60,141 nucleotides of DNA, taken from positions 1-60,141 of the forward strand of contig DVOW01000035.1 in assembly GCA_018713335.1 (NCBI GenBank), in the 5' to 3' direction. How positions within the stretch are numbered: position 1 is the stretch's first letter; the number at the start of each line of letters is the position of its first letter. This stretch comes from Candidatus Merdivicinus intestinigallinarum (GTDB lineage Bacteria > Bacillota > Clostridia > Oscillospirales > Ruminococcaceae). The notes under the pieces were generated by a model that had not been told where the DNA came from, did no database searches, and saw only the letters and a list, made by a program, of their open reading frames with translations. The position numbers and the translations under genes were made by a program. Positions 1-8,509 of the stretch are shown here, one piece after another.

Positions 1-2
1 AA

Positions 3-311
3 GACGAGAGGTATATCCTGTTAAGTGCAGTAATGGACGATAAACTGGTTGGTTCCGTAATGGGAATAGTCTGTCAAGAATTATACGGGAACTGTAAGCC
101 ATTTTTGGTTTTAGAAAATATGGTTGTCGATCAAGGTACAAGAAGAAAAGGTATCGGAAAATCTCTGCTCAGCAGGCTTGAAGAAATTGCAAAAGCCAGA
201 GATTGTTCTCAAATAATCCTGGTTACCGAGTTAGAAAGGGTAGATGCTTGCTTATTTTATGAAGCATGCGGCTTTCAGACAAACAATAAGGGCTATAAGA
301 AAAAACTGTAA
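3..311 (+). CDS. GNAT-family N-acetyltransferase, 5' end cut by window edge
   Basis: The frame is open from base 3, and the residues before the first ATG (position 33) continue a GNAT fold (ERYILLSAV then MDDKLVGSVMG). The gene therefore starts outside the window. The acetyl-CoA loop is seen as RRKGIGKSLLSRLEE, followed by the C-terminal FYEACGF motif typical of the family. GNAT enzymes move acetyl from acetyl-CoA to an amine; the substrate cannot be told here. The gene is clearly AT-richer than everything to its right and uses AAA, ATA and TTA codons freely, which suggests separate ancestry. It ends with TAA at 309-311 and is not linked to yicC. Confidence 0.85.
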   Translation, partial: DERYILLSAVMDDKLVGSVMGIVCQELYGNCKPFLVLENMVVDQGTRRKGIGKSLLSRLEEIAKARDCSQIILVTELERVDACLFYEACGFQTNNKGYKKKL

Positions 312-463
312 TAAGGAATAAACCTTACTGCAGGATAACGCCAATGCGAAATATAATCAGGAAGGCTATTCAGCTTTGAGGATTTTTTACTAGGGCAAAA
401 GTAAAAAAAAGATGAATAATCTGAATAAATTGTAAACGCTCCCGCCAATGTCCCGCGCAAATG

Positions 464-472
464 TGCTATAAT
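464..472 (+). promoter_or_regulatory. Extended -10 promoter for the yicC operon
   Basis: TGC followed by a perfect TATAAT (467-472) makes an extended -10 element about 55 bases upstream of yicC. No good -35 hexamer sits 17 bases upstream. The rest of 312-527 holds the tail of the AT-rich segment; I see no gene in it. Confidence 0.6.
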
Positions 473-527
473 AGCGGAAGTAGGAAATTCAGCCATCTGA
501 TAACAGGTGGAAAGGAATGAGAATGAT

Positions 528-1406
528 ATGCTGAAAAGTATGACGGGATATGGACGGGGACAAGGGGCCGGGGCCGGGTTTGACCTTCAGGTGGAGATCA
601 GATCCGTCAACCACCGCTATTTTGAACTGATCTCCAAAATCCCAAAACAGTTTTCTTTTTTGGAGGACCAGCTGAAAAGGCAGGTGCAGGCTGCCGTCAG
701 CCGCGGGAAGGTGGAGGTAACGGTCACGGCCCAGATGGACGCCTCCAAGAATGTGGAGGTGTCCGTCAACCGCGAGGCCGCGGAGATCTACCTTTCTGCG
801 CTGCGGGAATCGGCGGAGGAGCTGGGGCTGGAAAACGACCTGAAGCTCTCCAACCTTTTGCAGCTTCCGGAGATTTTTGCGGTGCGCCGGCTGGAAATCG
901 ACGAGGAAGAAGCCGCCCGGGCCGTGACAGAAGCGGCGGAGGCGGCCATAACCGCCCACAAAGAAATGCGGCTGGCGGAGGGAAGCCGTCTGGCTGAGGA
1001 CCTGAAAACGAAGCTGGGCCGCGTGGAGGAGCTGGTGACCCAGGTGGAACAGCGGGCCCCGGAGCTGCAAAAAGCCTATTACGACCGGCTTTATCAAAAG
1101 CTTTCGGAGGTTTTGAAGGATCAGACTGTAGACGAGTCCCGGCTGGTGACGGAGGCGGCTATTTTCGCGGATAAGGTGGCGGTGGATGAAGAAACCGTCC
1201 GGCTCCGCAGCCATCTGCACCAGTTCCGGACTTTCCTGGAAAGCGACGGGCCTGTGGGCAAAAAGATGGATTTCCTGGTGCAGGAAATGAATCGGGAAAC
1301 CAACACCATCGGCTCCAAGGCCCAGGATGTGCAGATTGCCCGGATCGTGGTGGAGCTGAAATCAGAAATCGAGAAGATCCGGGAACAGATCCAGAATATT
1401 GAATAG
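528..1406 (+). CDS. yicC: YicC/YloC family endoribonuclease
   Basis: The protein of 292 residues begins MLKSMTGYGRG, the hallmark N-terminus of the YicC family. It ends in the conserved C-terminal DUF1732-type region (FLVQEMNRETNTIGSK). Escherichia coli YicC is an endoribonuclease acting in small-RNA turnover; the Bacillus homologue is YloC. I prefer the ATG at 528 over an upstream GTG at 507, because the family starts at this motif and a purine-rich site (aaaggaa, 511-517) precedes it. It is the first gene of a tightly packed operon with remA, gmk and rpoZ, the order seen throughout Firmicutes. Function in this organism is by family only. Confidence 0.93.
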   Translation: MLKSMTGYGRGQGAGAGFDLQVEIRSVNHRYFELISKIPKQFSFLEDQLKRQVQAAVSRGKVEVTVTAQMDASKNVEVSVNREAAEIYLSALRESAEELGLENDLKLSNLLQLPEIFAVRRLEIDEEEAARAVTEAAEAAITAHKEMRLAEGSRLAEDLKTKLGRVEELVTQVEQRAPELQKAYYDRLYQKLSEVLKDQTVDESRLVTEAAIFADKVAVDEETVRLRSHLHQFRTFLESDGPVGKKMDFLVQEMNRETNTIGSKAQDVQIARIVVELKSEIEKIREQIQNIE

Positions 1407-1418
1407 GAGGTGCGTTGT

Positions 1419-1688
1419 GTGAAACTGATTAATATCGGATTCGGCAATATGGTTTCCGCCGGCAGGATCATTACCATCGTCAGCCCGGAATCGGCCCCCA
1501 TCAAGCGGATCATACAGGACGCCCGGGAAAGCGGCTCCCTGATCGACGCGACTTACGGCCGCCGCACCAGGGCGGTCATCGTCATGGACAGCGGCCATGT
1601 GATCCTGTCTGCCATCCAGCCGGAAACAGTGGCAAACCGCTTTGTCCAGAATGATGAGATCGAGGAGGAACCGGAAGAAGATGAGTAA
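1419..1688 (+). CDS. remA: RemA-like DNA-binding regulator (DUF370)
   Basis: An 89-residue protein beginning [17 protein letters not shown], with the conserved GRRTRAVIV and [18 protein letters not shown] blocks of the RemA/DUF370 family. In Bacillus subtilis RemA is an oligomeric DNA-binding protein that activates biofilm matrix and osmolyte genes; its targets in Clostridia are not established. GTG at 1419 is chosen as start because a perfect AGGAGG lies at 1405-1410, eight bases upstream; an in-frame GTG at 1410 would overlap that site. The gene's last eight bases overlap gmk, implying translational coupling. Confidence 0.93.
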   Translation: MKLINIGFGNMVSAGRIITIVSPESAPIKRIIQDARESGSLIDATYGRRTRAVIVMDSGHVILSAIQPETVANRFVQNDEIEEEPEEDE

Positions 1689-2286
1689 AGGTGTATTGAT
1701 GGTATTTTCCGGCCCGTCCGGCTGCGGCAAGGGGACGGTTTTGAAGGAATTTTTTGCCCAGGGCGGGCAGGCGTTCCTGTCTGTTTCCGCCACCACCCGG
1801 TCCCCGCGGCCCGGCGAAGAAGACGGCGTCCATTACTATTTCCTGTCCAAGGAGGATTTTGAAAGCAAAATCGCCCAGGACGAAATCCTGGAACACGCCT
1901 GCTACTGCGGGAATTATTACGGCACACCCCGGGGGCCGGTTTATGAACGGCTGGAACGGGGCGAAAACGTGATTTTGGAGATCGAGGTCCAGGGGGCGCT
2001 ACAAATCCGGGAAAAATGCCCGGAAGCGGTGCTGGTGTTTATCCTGCCGCCCAGCCTCCAGGAGCTGAAACGCCGTCTGGTTGACCGGAACACGGAGGAT
2101 ATGGAAACCGTGGAACGGCGGCTGAACGCGGCGGCGGACGAGATCCGCATGGCGTATCAGTACGATTATGTGGTGGTCAACGACGCCCTGGACGATGCCG
2201 TCCAGGAGTTGAAAACTATATTTGCTGCGGAAAAGCTGAAAGCTGCAAACCGCAAAAAAATAATTGATGAGGTGTTAGAATTATGA
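1681..2286 (+). CDS. gmk: Guanylate kinase
   Basis: A 201-residue enzyme that phosphorylates GMP to GDP with ATP. The P-loop is [11 protein letters not shown] near the N-terminus. The GMP-binding region follows ([19 protein letters not shown]), then the lid and the C-terminal RR motif ([12 protein letters not shown]). The start at 1681 gives the normal family N-terminus; a longer in-frame start at 1642 would run through remA. It overlaps remA by eight bases and rpoZ by four (ATGA). Confidence 0.97.
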   Translation: MSKGVLMVFSGPSGCGKGTVLKEFFAQGGQAFLSVSATTRSPRPGEEDGVHYYFLSKEDFESKIAQDEILEHACYCGNYYGTPRGPVYERLERGENVILEIEVQGALQIREKCPEAVLVFILPPSLQELKRRLVDRNTEDMETVERRLNAAADEIRMAYQYDYVVVNDALDDAVQELKTIFAAEKLKAANRKKIIDEVLEL

Positions 2287-2546
2287 TGCACAGACCTTCC
2301 GTACCGGAATTGCTGAAACCCGGCCAGAGCTACTACTCCTTAGTGGTGGCCGTCGCCAAACGCGCCCGCGAAATCGCCCAGAAAGCCGATGAAAGCGGCG
2401 ATATCCTCACCGAAAAGCCCGTGAAGCTGGCTGTAGACGACTTTGTGAAAAACCGCTGCAAAATGGTGGAAAGCAGCGAGATCGGCGTCATCCGCGACCG
2501 CCGCGTCACTTATATCCCCACGACCTCCCTGGAGGACGACGAATAA
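2283..2546 (+). CDS. rpoZ: DNA-directed RNA polymerase omega subunit
   Basis: An 87-residue protein with the conserved omega N-terminal pattern ([11 protein letters not shown], then YYSLVVAVAKRARE) and the acidic tail ending in EDDE. Omega binds the beta-prime subunit and aids RNA polymerase assembly and, in some bacteria, ppGpp sensing. The start may be either ATG at 2283 or the next one at 2286. It overlaps gmk by four bases and is the normal gmk neighbour. Confidence 0.95.
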   Translation: MMHRPSVPELLKPGQSYYSLVVAVAKRAREIAQKADESGDILTEKPVKLAVDDFVKNRCKMVESSEIGVIRDRRVTYIPTTSLEDDE

Positions 2547-2576
2547 TCTTGATGATCCATGGAAGGGGGCGGGGAT

Positions 2577-5018
2577 TTGGAACAGACCGCGCAGATCGCG
2601 GTGGAAGGGACTGCCTTCCATTTTGACCGCCTGTTCGATTACCGTGTCCCGCCGGAATTTGTGGGCAAAGCAGTCCCCGGCGTCCGGGTCCTGGTTCCTT
2701 TTGGCCGGGGGAACCGGAAAATCCAGGGATTGGTTTTCCGGGTGTCGCCGGCAGCTCAGCCGGAGCTGAAGCCGGTTTTGGGGGTTTTGGATCCGGAGCC
2801 GGTAATTGACGAAGAAGGTTTCCGCATTATTGAATTTTTGGCGGAAACCACCTTCTGCAGCTACTATGACGCCATGAAATGCCTTCTCCCCGCCGGATTG
2901 GACGGCGTGCTCCAGGAAGAATTTCGATTAAAGCGCGTCCCGGACGCAGACGAGGAGGGCCGGCTTGCCAAGGAAGAACGGGAAGTTTTGGCCGCCGTTT
3001 CCGCAGCGGGATCCCAAAGGGAAGTGAACCGCTATTTTTCCGAAGGGGACACGGTTTCCCGGAAAAAGGCGGCCCGCCGCCTGACAGAACTGGGGCTCTT
3101 TTCCTGCTCAGACCAGATGAAGTCCAAAGGCCGTGCCAAAACGGTGCGGATGGTGGCCTTGGCGGAAGAACGGCCGCCTGTTTCCCTGACATCCAAGCAG
3201 AAGGAAGTGGTCCGGGTTTTGGAAGCCGCAGGACCGCTGGGAGAAAAGGACGCCGCTTACCGGGCAGGCGTCCGGGAAGGTGTTTTGAAAACGCTGGCCC
3301 AAAAAGGCGTGGTGGAATATTTTGATCAGGAGGTCTACCGGACCCCCCGGGTCATGGAAAGCGCAGGCTTTTCTTTGGAAGAACTTTGCCTTTCCCCGGA
3401 ACAGCAGGAGGTTTTTGAAGGGATCCGGGCCCTGTACCGGCAGGAGGAAGCAAACGCCGCCCTGCTGTTCGGCGTTACCGGTTCCGGGAAAACCCAGGTG
3501 TTTATCAAGCTTATTGAAGAATGCCTGGCAGACGGGAAGGAAGCCCTGCTTTTGGTGCCGGAAATTTCCCTGACTCCTCAGCTCCTGGCAAAATTCCAGC
3601 GGCTTTTCGGGGAAAAGATCGCGGTCCTGCATTCCGGTCTGTCCATGGGGGAGCGTTTGGACGCTTACCGCCGGATCAAAGAGGGCATGGCCTCCATAGC
3701 AATTGGGACAAGAAGCGCAGTTTTTGCGCCTTTTCAGCATTTGGGGCTGATTATCATGGACGAAGAAGGGGAACACTCTTATAAATCAGAGTCAACGCCC
3801 CGGTATCACGCCCGGGATATTGCCAAACTGCGCTGTGTCCATCACCAGGCAACGCTGCTGCTGGCTTCGGCAACGCCCAGTGTGGAAAGCTACTACGCGG
3901 CCCAAAAGGGCCGGTACCACTTTTTTACGCTGAAGGAACGTTACGGCCCGGCCCTTCTGCCGGATGTCCACATCGTGGATATGCGGGAGGAGGAGCAGAA
4001 CGGAAATTATTCCCCGTTAAGCGACAGCCTGGCGGAACGGCTCCTGCAAAACTGGCAGAGGAAAGAGCAGTCCATCCTGCTGATCAACCGGCGGGGCTTT
4101 GCGGCCTTTGCACTCTGCATGGACTGCGGGGAGCCGGTGCGCTGCCCCAATTGCAGCATTACCCTGACTTATCACAAGGCCAACGGATATCTCATGTGCC
4201 ATTACTGCGGCTATACCGCCCCCGCCAGTTCGGCCTGCCCGGAATGCGGCGGCCGGAACCTAAACATGGTGGGGACCGGGACCCAGAAGGTGGAGGATAT
4301 CCTGGCCAGGTCCATCCCGGATGCCCGCATCCTGCGCATGGATGCGGACGCTGTGTCTTCCCGGTATGCGTACGAGGAAAAATTCTCCCAGTTTGAAGCA
4401 GGGGAATATGATATCCTCATCGGCACCCAAATGGTCGCCAAAGGGCTGAATTTCCCCAATGTGACCCTGGTGGGCGTTTTGAACAGCGACCAGTCCCTTT
4501 ATGCCAATGATTTCCGCTGCGGGGAAAAGACGTTTTCCCTGATTACCCAGGTTGTGGGGCGCAGCGGCCGGGGCAGCAAGCCGGGGGAAGCCTATATCCA
4601 GACAGTTTCCCCGGAAAACAGCGTCATCCAGAACGCGGCCCGGCAGGATTACGAATCCTTTTACCGGGAGGAGATCCTCATGCGGAAAATGAGCCTTCAG
4701 CCGCCTTTCTGCGACTTGGCTGTGGTGGGCTTCGCGGGCGTTTCCGAGGAAAACACCAGAAAGGCCGCCCAGAATTTCCATCGGATTCTGCATAACGAAA
4801 TGAAAAACCTTCCGGAAAAGCTGCCGCTGATCTTACTCGGCGTGTCCCAGGCCGGAATATACCGGGTAAACGGGCGGTTCCGCTACCGGATCGTGATGAA
4901 GTGTAAAAATAACAAAAAGTTCCGCGCATTCCTGCGGCGGGCCTTTGTGGAAGCATCCAATCAAAAATTATTCAGCCGCATATCCGTCTTTGTAGATATT
5001 AACGGCGAGATCCTATAA
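2577..5018 (+). CDS. priA: Primosomal protein N', replication restart helicase PriA
   Basis: PriA recognises stalled forks and reloads the replicative helicase. The 813-residue protein has the N-terminal 3' DNA-binding domain. Walker A (GVTGSGKTQ) is near residue 299 and the Walker B/DEAD-like motif (MDEEGEHSYKSE) near 395. A cysteine-rich double zinc site lies around residues 514-560 (CMDCG, CPNC, CHYCG, CPECG), with helicase motifs V and VI (GTQMVAKGLNFP, QVVGRSGRG) after it. I favour TTG at 2577, which follows a strong gaaggggg-type site. ATG at 2559 would place that site inside the gene, but it cannot be excluded. The DEEG form replaces the DEEH of E. coli. Confidence 0.95.
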   Translation: MEQTAQIAVEGTAFHFDRLFDYRVPPEFVGKAVPGVRVLVPFGRGNRKIQGLVFRVSPAAQPELKPVLGVLDPEPVIDEEGFRIIEFLAETTFCSYYDAMKCLLPAGLDGVLQEEFRLKRVPDADEEGRLAKEEREVLAAVSAAGSQREVNRYFSEGDTVSRKKAARRLTELGLFSCSDQMKSKGRAKTVRMVALAEERPPVSLTSKQKEVVRVLEAAGPLGEKDAAYRAGVREGVLKTLAQKGVVEYFDQEVYRTPRVMESAGFSLEELCLSPEQQEVFEGIRALYRQEEANAALLFGVTGSGKTQVFIKLIEECLADGKEALLLVPEISLTPQLLAKFQRLFGEKIAVLHSGLSMGERLDAYRRIKEGMASIAIGTRSAVFAPFQHLGLIIMDEEGEHSYKSESTPRYHARDIAKLRCVHHQATLLLASATPSVESYYAAQKGRYHFFTLKERYGPALLPDVHIVDMREEEQNGNYSPLSDSLAERLLQNWQRKEQSILLINRRGFAAFALCMDCGEPVRCPNCSITLTYHKANGYLMCHYCGYTAPASSACPECGGRNLNMVGTGTQKVEDILARSIPDARILRMDADAVSSRYAYEEKFSQFEAGEYDILIGTQMVAKGLNFPNVTLVGVLNSDQSLYANDFRCGEKTFSLITQVVGRSGRGSKPGEAYIQTVSPENSVIQNAARQDYESFYREEILMRKMSLQPPFCDLAVVGFAGVSEENTRKAAQNFHRILHNEMKNLPEKLPLILLGVSQAGIYRVNGRFRYRIVMKCKNNKKFRAFLRRAFVEASNQKLFSRISVFVDINGEIL

Positions 5019-5031
5019 GGGGGAAGTTCCA

Positions 5032-5526
5032 ATGGCATTGCGTAAAATTGTAACAGGACAGGACCCGGTCCTCCGGAAAACCTCACGCACTGTGGAAGCG
5101 TTTGACGGGAAATTGGCGGTCCTGCTGGACGATATGGCGGAAACCATGTATAAAAACGAAGGGGTCGGCCTGGCAGCTGTCCAGGTGGGCGTATTAAAGC
5201 GGGTCGTCACCATCGATGTGGGCGAAGGGCTCATTGAACTGGTGAACCCCGAGATCATTGAGGCAAAAGGGAGCCAGGAGGATTCCGAAGGCTGCCTTTC
5301 CTTCCCCAATGAATTCGGCATCGTGGAGCGTCCCAATGAAGTGAAGGTCAAGGCTTTTGACCGCAACGGGAACCCCGTAGAGTATACCGGCGCCGGCCTG
5401 CTGGCCCGGGCTTTCTGCCACGAGCTGGATCATCTGGATGGTATTGTCTTTAAAGATAAGGTGAAAGAAATGCTGGAGCCGGAACCGCCGAAAAAAAGAT
5501 TGTTTGTCCGGCCGAAACGGAAATAA
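5032..5526 (+). CDS. def: Peptide deformylase
   Basis: Removes the formyl group from the initiating methionine of new proteins using a bound metal, normally Fe(II). All three motifs are intact: GVGLAAVQVG (residues 44-53), EGCLSFP (from 86, with the metal-binding Cys) and HELDH (from 130, with two His ligands and the catalytic Glu). At 164 residues the length is typical. It is followed after 12 bases by fmt, so formylation and deformylation are encoded together. Confidence 0.97.
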   Translation: MALRKIVTGQDPVLRKTSRTVEAFDGKLAVLLDDMAETMYKNEGVGLAAVQVGVLKRVVTIDVGEGLIELVNPEIIEAKGSQEDSEGCLSFPNEFGIVERPNEVKVKAFDRNGNPVEYTGAGLLARAFCHELDHLDGIVFKDKVKEMLEPEPPKKRLFVRPKRK

Positions 5527-5538
5527 GGAGGGGAGCGC

Positions 5539-6456
5539 ATGAATATTGTGTTTATGGGGACACCGGATTTTGCCGTTCCCTGTTTGCAGGCCCTGCTGGA
5601 TGCGGGGTACCCGGTAACCGGCGTATTTACTCAGCCGGATAAGCCCAAAGGACGGGGTTATCAGCTGGCTCCTCCCCCTGTAAAGGAATTTGCCTTAACA
5701 CAAAATCTTCCGGTTTTTCAGCCGAAAACCATGCGGGACGGCGAAGCCTTGGAGCAGCTGAAAGGCTGCAATCCGGATCTGATTGTGGTTGTGGCATACG
5801 GAAAGCTGCTGCCAAAAGAAGTTCTGGAGCTTCCAAGATTTGGGTGCATTAATGTGCACGCTTCTTTGCTTCCCAAGTACAGGGGGGCAGGCCCGGTCCA
5901 ATGGTCCATTATCAACGGCGAGGAAAAAACCGGCGTTACCACCATGTATATGGCGGAAGCTCTTGACACCGGCGATATGCTGGAATCCGCTTCCCTGGAG
6001 ATTGGGGAGAATGAAACCGCAGACGAACTTATGGAACGCCTGTCCCATCTGGGGGCGGAGCTGCTGATTTCCACGGTAAAAAAAGCGGAAGAGGGTACGC
6101 TGAAGCCGATTCCCCAGGATGAGTCCCTTTCCTCCTATGTTTCCATGCTGGACAAGGAAATGGCCCGGCTGGACTTTAACAAACCGGCAAAAGAAGTGCA
6201 TAATTTGATCCGCGGCTTGTCCTCCTGGCCCTGCGCTTACACGTTTTATCAGGGAAAACGTCTGAAGGTCTACCGCAGCAAGCTGTCCGCCTTGACCGGT
6301 CAGCCCGGGGAAATTGTAGACGCCAAGAAGTTTATCATTGCCTGCCGGGACGGGGCGGTGGAATTTGACACCGTCCAGTATGAAGGCGGGAAACGGATGT
6401 CCGGCGCGGACTTCCTGCGGGGCAAAAAACCCGGCGATCACGAGATTTTAGGCTAA
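5539..6456 (+). CDS. fmt: Methionyl-tRNA formyltransferase
   Basis: A 305-residue enzyme that formylates Met-tRNA(fMet) with 10-formyl-tetrahydrofolate. The N-terminal Rossmann domain begins MNIVFMGTPDFAVP. The catalytic Asn-His pair lies in NVHASLLPKYRGAGP near residue 107, and the catalytic Asp in ALDTGDML. The C-terminal OB-like domain carries the usual RGLSSWPCAYT sequence. A good ribosome binding site (aaggagggga) precedes the ATG. It belongs to the priA-def-fmt operon block. Confidence 0.97.
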   Translation: MNIVFMGTPDFAVPCLQALLDAGYPVTGVFTQPDKPKGRGYQLAPPPVKEFALTQNLPVFQPKTMRDGEALEQLKGCNPDLIVVVAYGKLLPKEVLELPRFGCINVHASLLPKYRGAGPVQWSIINGEEKTGVTTMYMAEALDTGDMLESASLEIGENETADELMERLSHLGAELLISTVKKAEEGTLKPIPQDESLSSYVSMLDKEMARLDFNKPAKEVHNLIRGLSSWPCAYTFYQGKRLKVYRSKLSALTGQPGEIVDAKKFIIACRDGAVEFDTVQYEGGKRMSGADFLRGKKPGDHEILG

Positions 6457-6477
6457 GGAAAGGGGAGTAGCTTTACA

Positions 6478-7173
6478 GTGCTTTGGGGTTTTGTGGATGT
6501 GACATATCTGGTATTCCTGCTGCCGGCGGCGCTGATCGCTTTGTGGGCGCAGGTGAATTTGAAGAGCACCTATGCGAAATACGGGCAGATGTTCAACCGG
6601 GAAGGGCTGACTGGGGCCCAGGCCGCCCGGATGATCTTGGACCGGAACGGCCTTCAGCACATCCGGATCGAGCGCGTTTCCGGGAACCTGACGGACCATT
6701 ATTCCCCCAAGGAAAATGTGATCCGTCTGTCGGACAGCACTTATAACGCTGCCACCATCGGCGCGGTAGGTGTTGCGGCCCACGAAACCGGCCATGCCAT
6801 CCAATACGATGTGGGGTATTTTCCCATCCGCCTTCGCAACGGCATCATCCCTCTGTGCCAGATTGGCTCCCAGCTGTCCTGGCCCCTTTTTCTGCTGGGC
6901 CTGATTTTCCAGCAGGGGATATTGCTGGACATCGGCATTGTACTGTTTTGCCTGGCCACCCTTTTCCAAATCATCACCCTGCCGGTGGAATTTAACGCCA
7001 GCCGCCGGGCCATGGAAACCCTGGAAGAGGGATCCATGCTGGCCCAGGACGAATTGAAAGGAGCGCGGAAGGTGCTGACCGCAGCGGCCATGACCTATGT
7101 GGCGGCTTTGGTAACCGCTTTGGCCCATTTGCTGCGGATGCTGGTTCTGCGCAATAGGAACGACAACCGATGA
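6478..7173 (+). CDS. Neutral zinc metallopeptidase, YugP family
   Basis: A 231-residue membrane protein of the YugP-type zinc peptidase family (PF04298). It has an N-terminal transmembrane segment, a soluble part with the zinc motif HETGHA near residue 102, then two to three more hydrophobic segments. The conserved FNASRRAM block follows. In Firmicutes this gene commonly sits between fmt and rsmB, as it does here. Substrates are not known. The start is GTG at 6478, with an aaggaaagggg site upstream. It overlaps rsmB by ATGA. Confidence 0.9.
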   Translation: MLWGFVDVTYLVFLLPAALIALWAQVNLKSTYAKYGQMFNREGLTGAQAARMILDRNGLQHIRIERVSGNLTDHYSPKENVIRLSDSTYNAATIGAVGVAAHETGHAIQYDVGYFPIRLRNGIIPLCQIGSQLSWPLFLLGLIFQQGILLDIGIVLFCLATLFQIITLPVEFNASRRAMETLEEGSMLAQDELKGARKVLTAAAMTYVAALVTALAHLLRMLVLRNRNDNR

Positions 7174-8486
7174 AAGCGAGAGAACTTGCCTTTGCGGCCC
7201 TGCTGAAAATGGACCGGGCGGGCAGCTATTCCAATCTGACCCTGGACGCGGTTTTAGAGGGGGAAAAGCCCTCGGAGGCTGACCGGCGCCTGGCTTCCCA
7301 GCTGTTTTACGGTGTGCTGGAACGGAAGCTGACGTTGGATTACGCCTTGTCCCGTTATATGAAGCAGAAGCCGGAAAAGCTGGACCCGGAAGTGCAGGTC
7401 GCCATGGAACTGGGCGCTTACCAGCTTCTTTACCTGTCCGGTATCCCCCAATCGGCGGCGGTCAACGAAAGCGTCAACCTGGTAAAGCGTTCCAAAAAGA
7501 GGAGCGCCGCCGGTTTTGTAAACGGCGTCCTGCGGAGTTTCCTGCGGGATGGGTGCCGGATCGTTTTGCCGGAAGGGGATTGGACGGCCCGGGCCAGCGT
7601 AGAAACCGGGATGCCGCCGGAGATCCTCCGTCTGTGGGAACGGGATTATTCCCGGGATATGGCCGTAAAGCTGGCGGAAAGCTGTCTGGGGCGGCCTCCG
7701 CTGCATTTCCGCGTCAACCCTCTCCGGGCTTCTGTCCAGGAAGCGGCAGAGTCATTAAAGGCGGATGGGGCGGAAGTGACGCTTCACGAAACCATCCCCA
7801 ACTGCCTAGAAGTGAGCCATACCGGCAGCGTCGCCGGGTTGAAGGCCTTTCAGCAGGGCCTTGCCGCGGTCCAGGACAGCGCCTCCCAGCTGTGTGCCCT
7901 GGCTGTGGGGGCAAAGCCGGGGGAACGGGTGTTTGATTTATGCGCCGCCCCCGGTTCCAAAAGCTTTGTCATGGCCCAGGAAATGAAAAACCAGGGGGAG
8001 ATCCTGGCCTTTGATTTATACGAATCCCGGGCGGGCTTGATCCGCCAGGGGGCGGAACGTCTGGGGCTGTCCATGATCCAGGGCAGAACAGGGGACGCCT
8101 CCCAGTATGACCCTTCTATCGGCATGGCCGACCGTGTTTTGTGTGATGTGCCCTGTTCCGGATTGGGCATTATCCGGCGGAAGCCGGAGATCCGCTGGAA
8201 AACGGCGGAGGAAATCGCCGCACTGCCGCCAATCCAGCGGGCAATCTTAGACAATGCGGCCCGATATGTCAAACCGGGTGGAATATTGGTTTATTCCACC
8301 TGCTCTCTGCACCGGGCGGAAAATGAGGACGTTGTCCAGTGGTTTCTGGAACGCCATCCGGAGATGGAACCGGCCCCCTTTGAGGGAACGGCCGCCAGTG
8401 TGTGCGGAAGCGGGAACTGGCAGGCGACCCTGACGCCTATGGACGGGTTCGACGGCTTTTTCATTGCCCGGATGCGGCGCCGCTGA
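7170..8486 (+). CDS. rsmB: 16S rRNA m5C967 methyltransferase RsmB
   Basis: A 438-residue fusion of an N-terminal NusB-like RNA-binding domain and a Rossmann SAM-dependent methyltransferase. The SAM motif DLCAAPGSKS is near residue 256, the motif-IV cysteine in CDVPCSGLG, and the catalytic cysteine in YSTCSL near 376. RsmB methylates cytosine 967 (E. coli numbering) of 16S rRNA. The start overlaps the stop of the peptidase gene by four bases, so the two are probably translationally coupled. Confidence 0.96.
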   Translation: MKARELAFAALLKMDRAGSYSNLTLDAVLEGEKPSEADRRLASQLFYGVLERKLTLDYALSRYMKQKPEKLDPEVQVAMELGAYQLLYLSGIPQSAAVNESVNLVKRSKKRSAAGFVNGVLRSFLRDGCRIVLPEGDWTARASVETGMPPEILRLWERDYSRDMAVKLAESCLGRPPLHFRVNPLRASVQEAAESLKADGAEVTLHETIPNCLEVSHTGSVAGLKAFQQGLAAVQDSASQLCALAVGAKPGERVFDLCAAPGSKSFVMAQEMKNQGEILAFDLYESRAGLIRQGAERLGLSMIQGRTGDASQYDPSIGMADRVLCDVPCSGLGIIRRKPEIRWKTAEEIAALPPIQRAILDNAARYVKPGGILVYSTCSLHRAENEDVVQWFLERHPEMEPAPFEGTAASVCGSGNWQATLTPMDGFDGFFIARMRRR

Positions 8487-8509
8487 TTTGAAAAGAAAGG
8501 AATTGTTCC

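Noticed and set aside
489-1220. 243-codon minus-strand frame opposite yicC
   Set aside because: Antisense shadow of a well-supported gene, without start signals.
3759-3794. PriA helicase inactivation because of DEEG instead of DEEH
   Set aside because: The two acids of the Walker B motif are kept, and other helicase and zinc motifs are complete; it is more likely a lineage variant.
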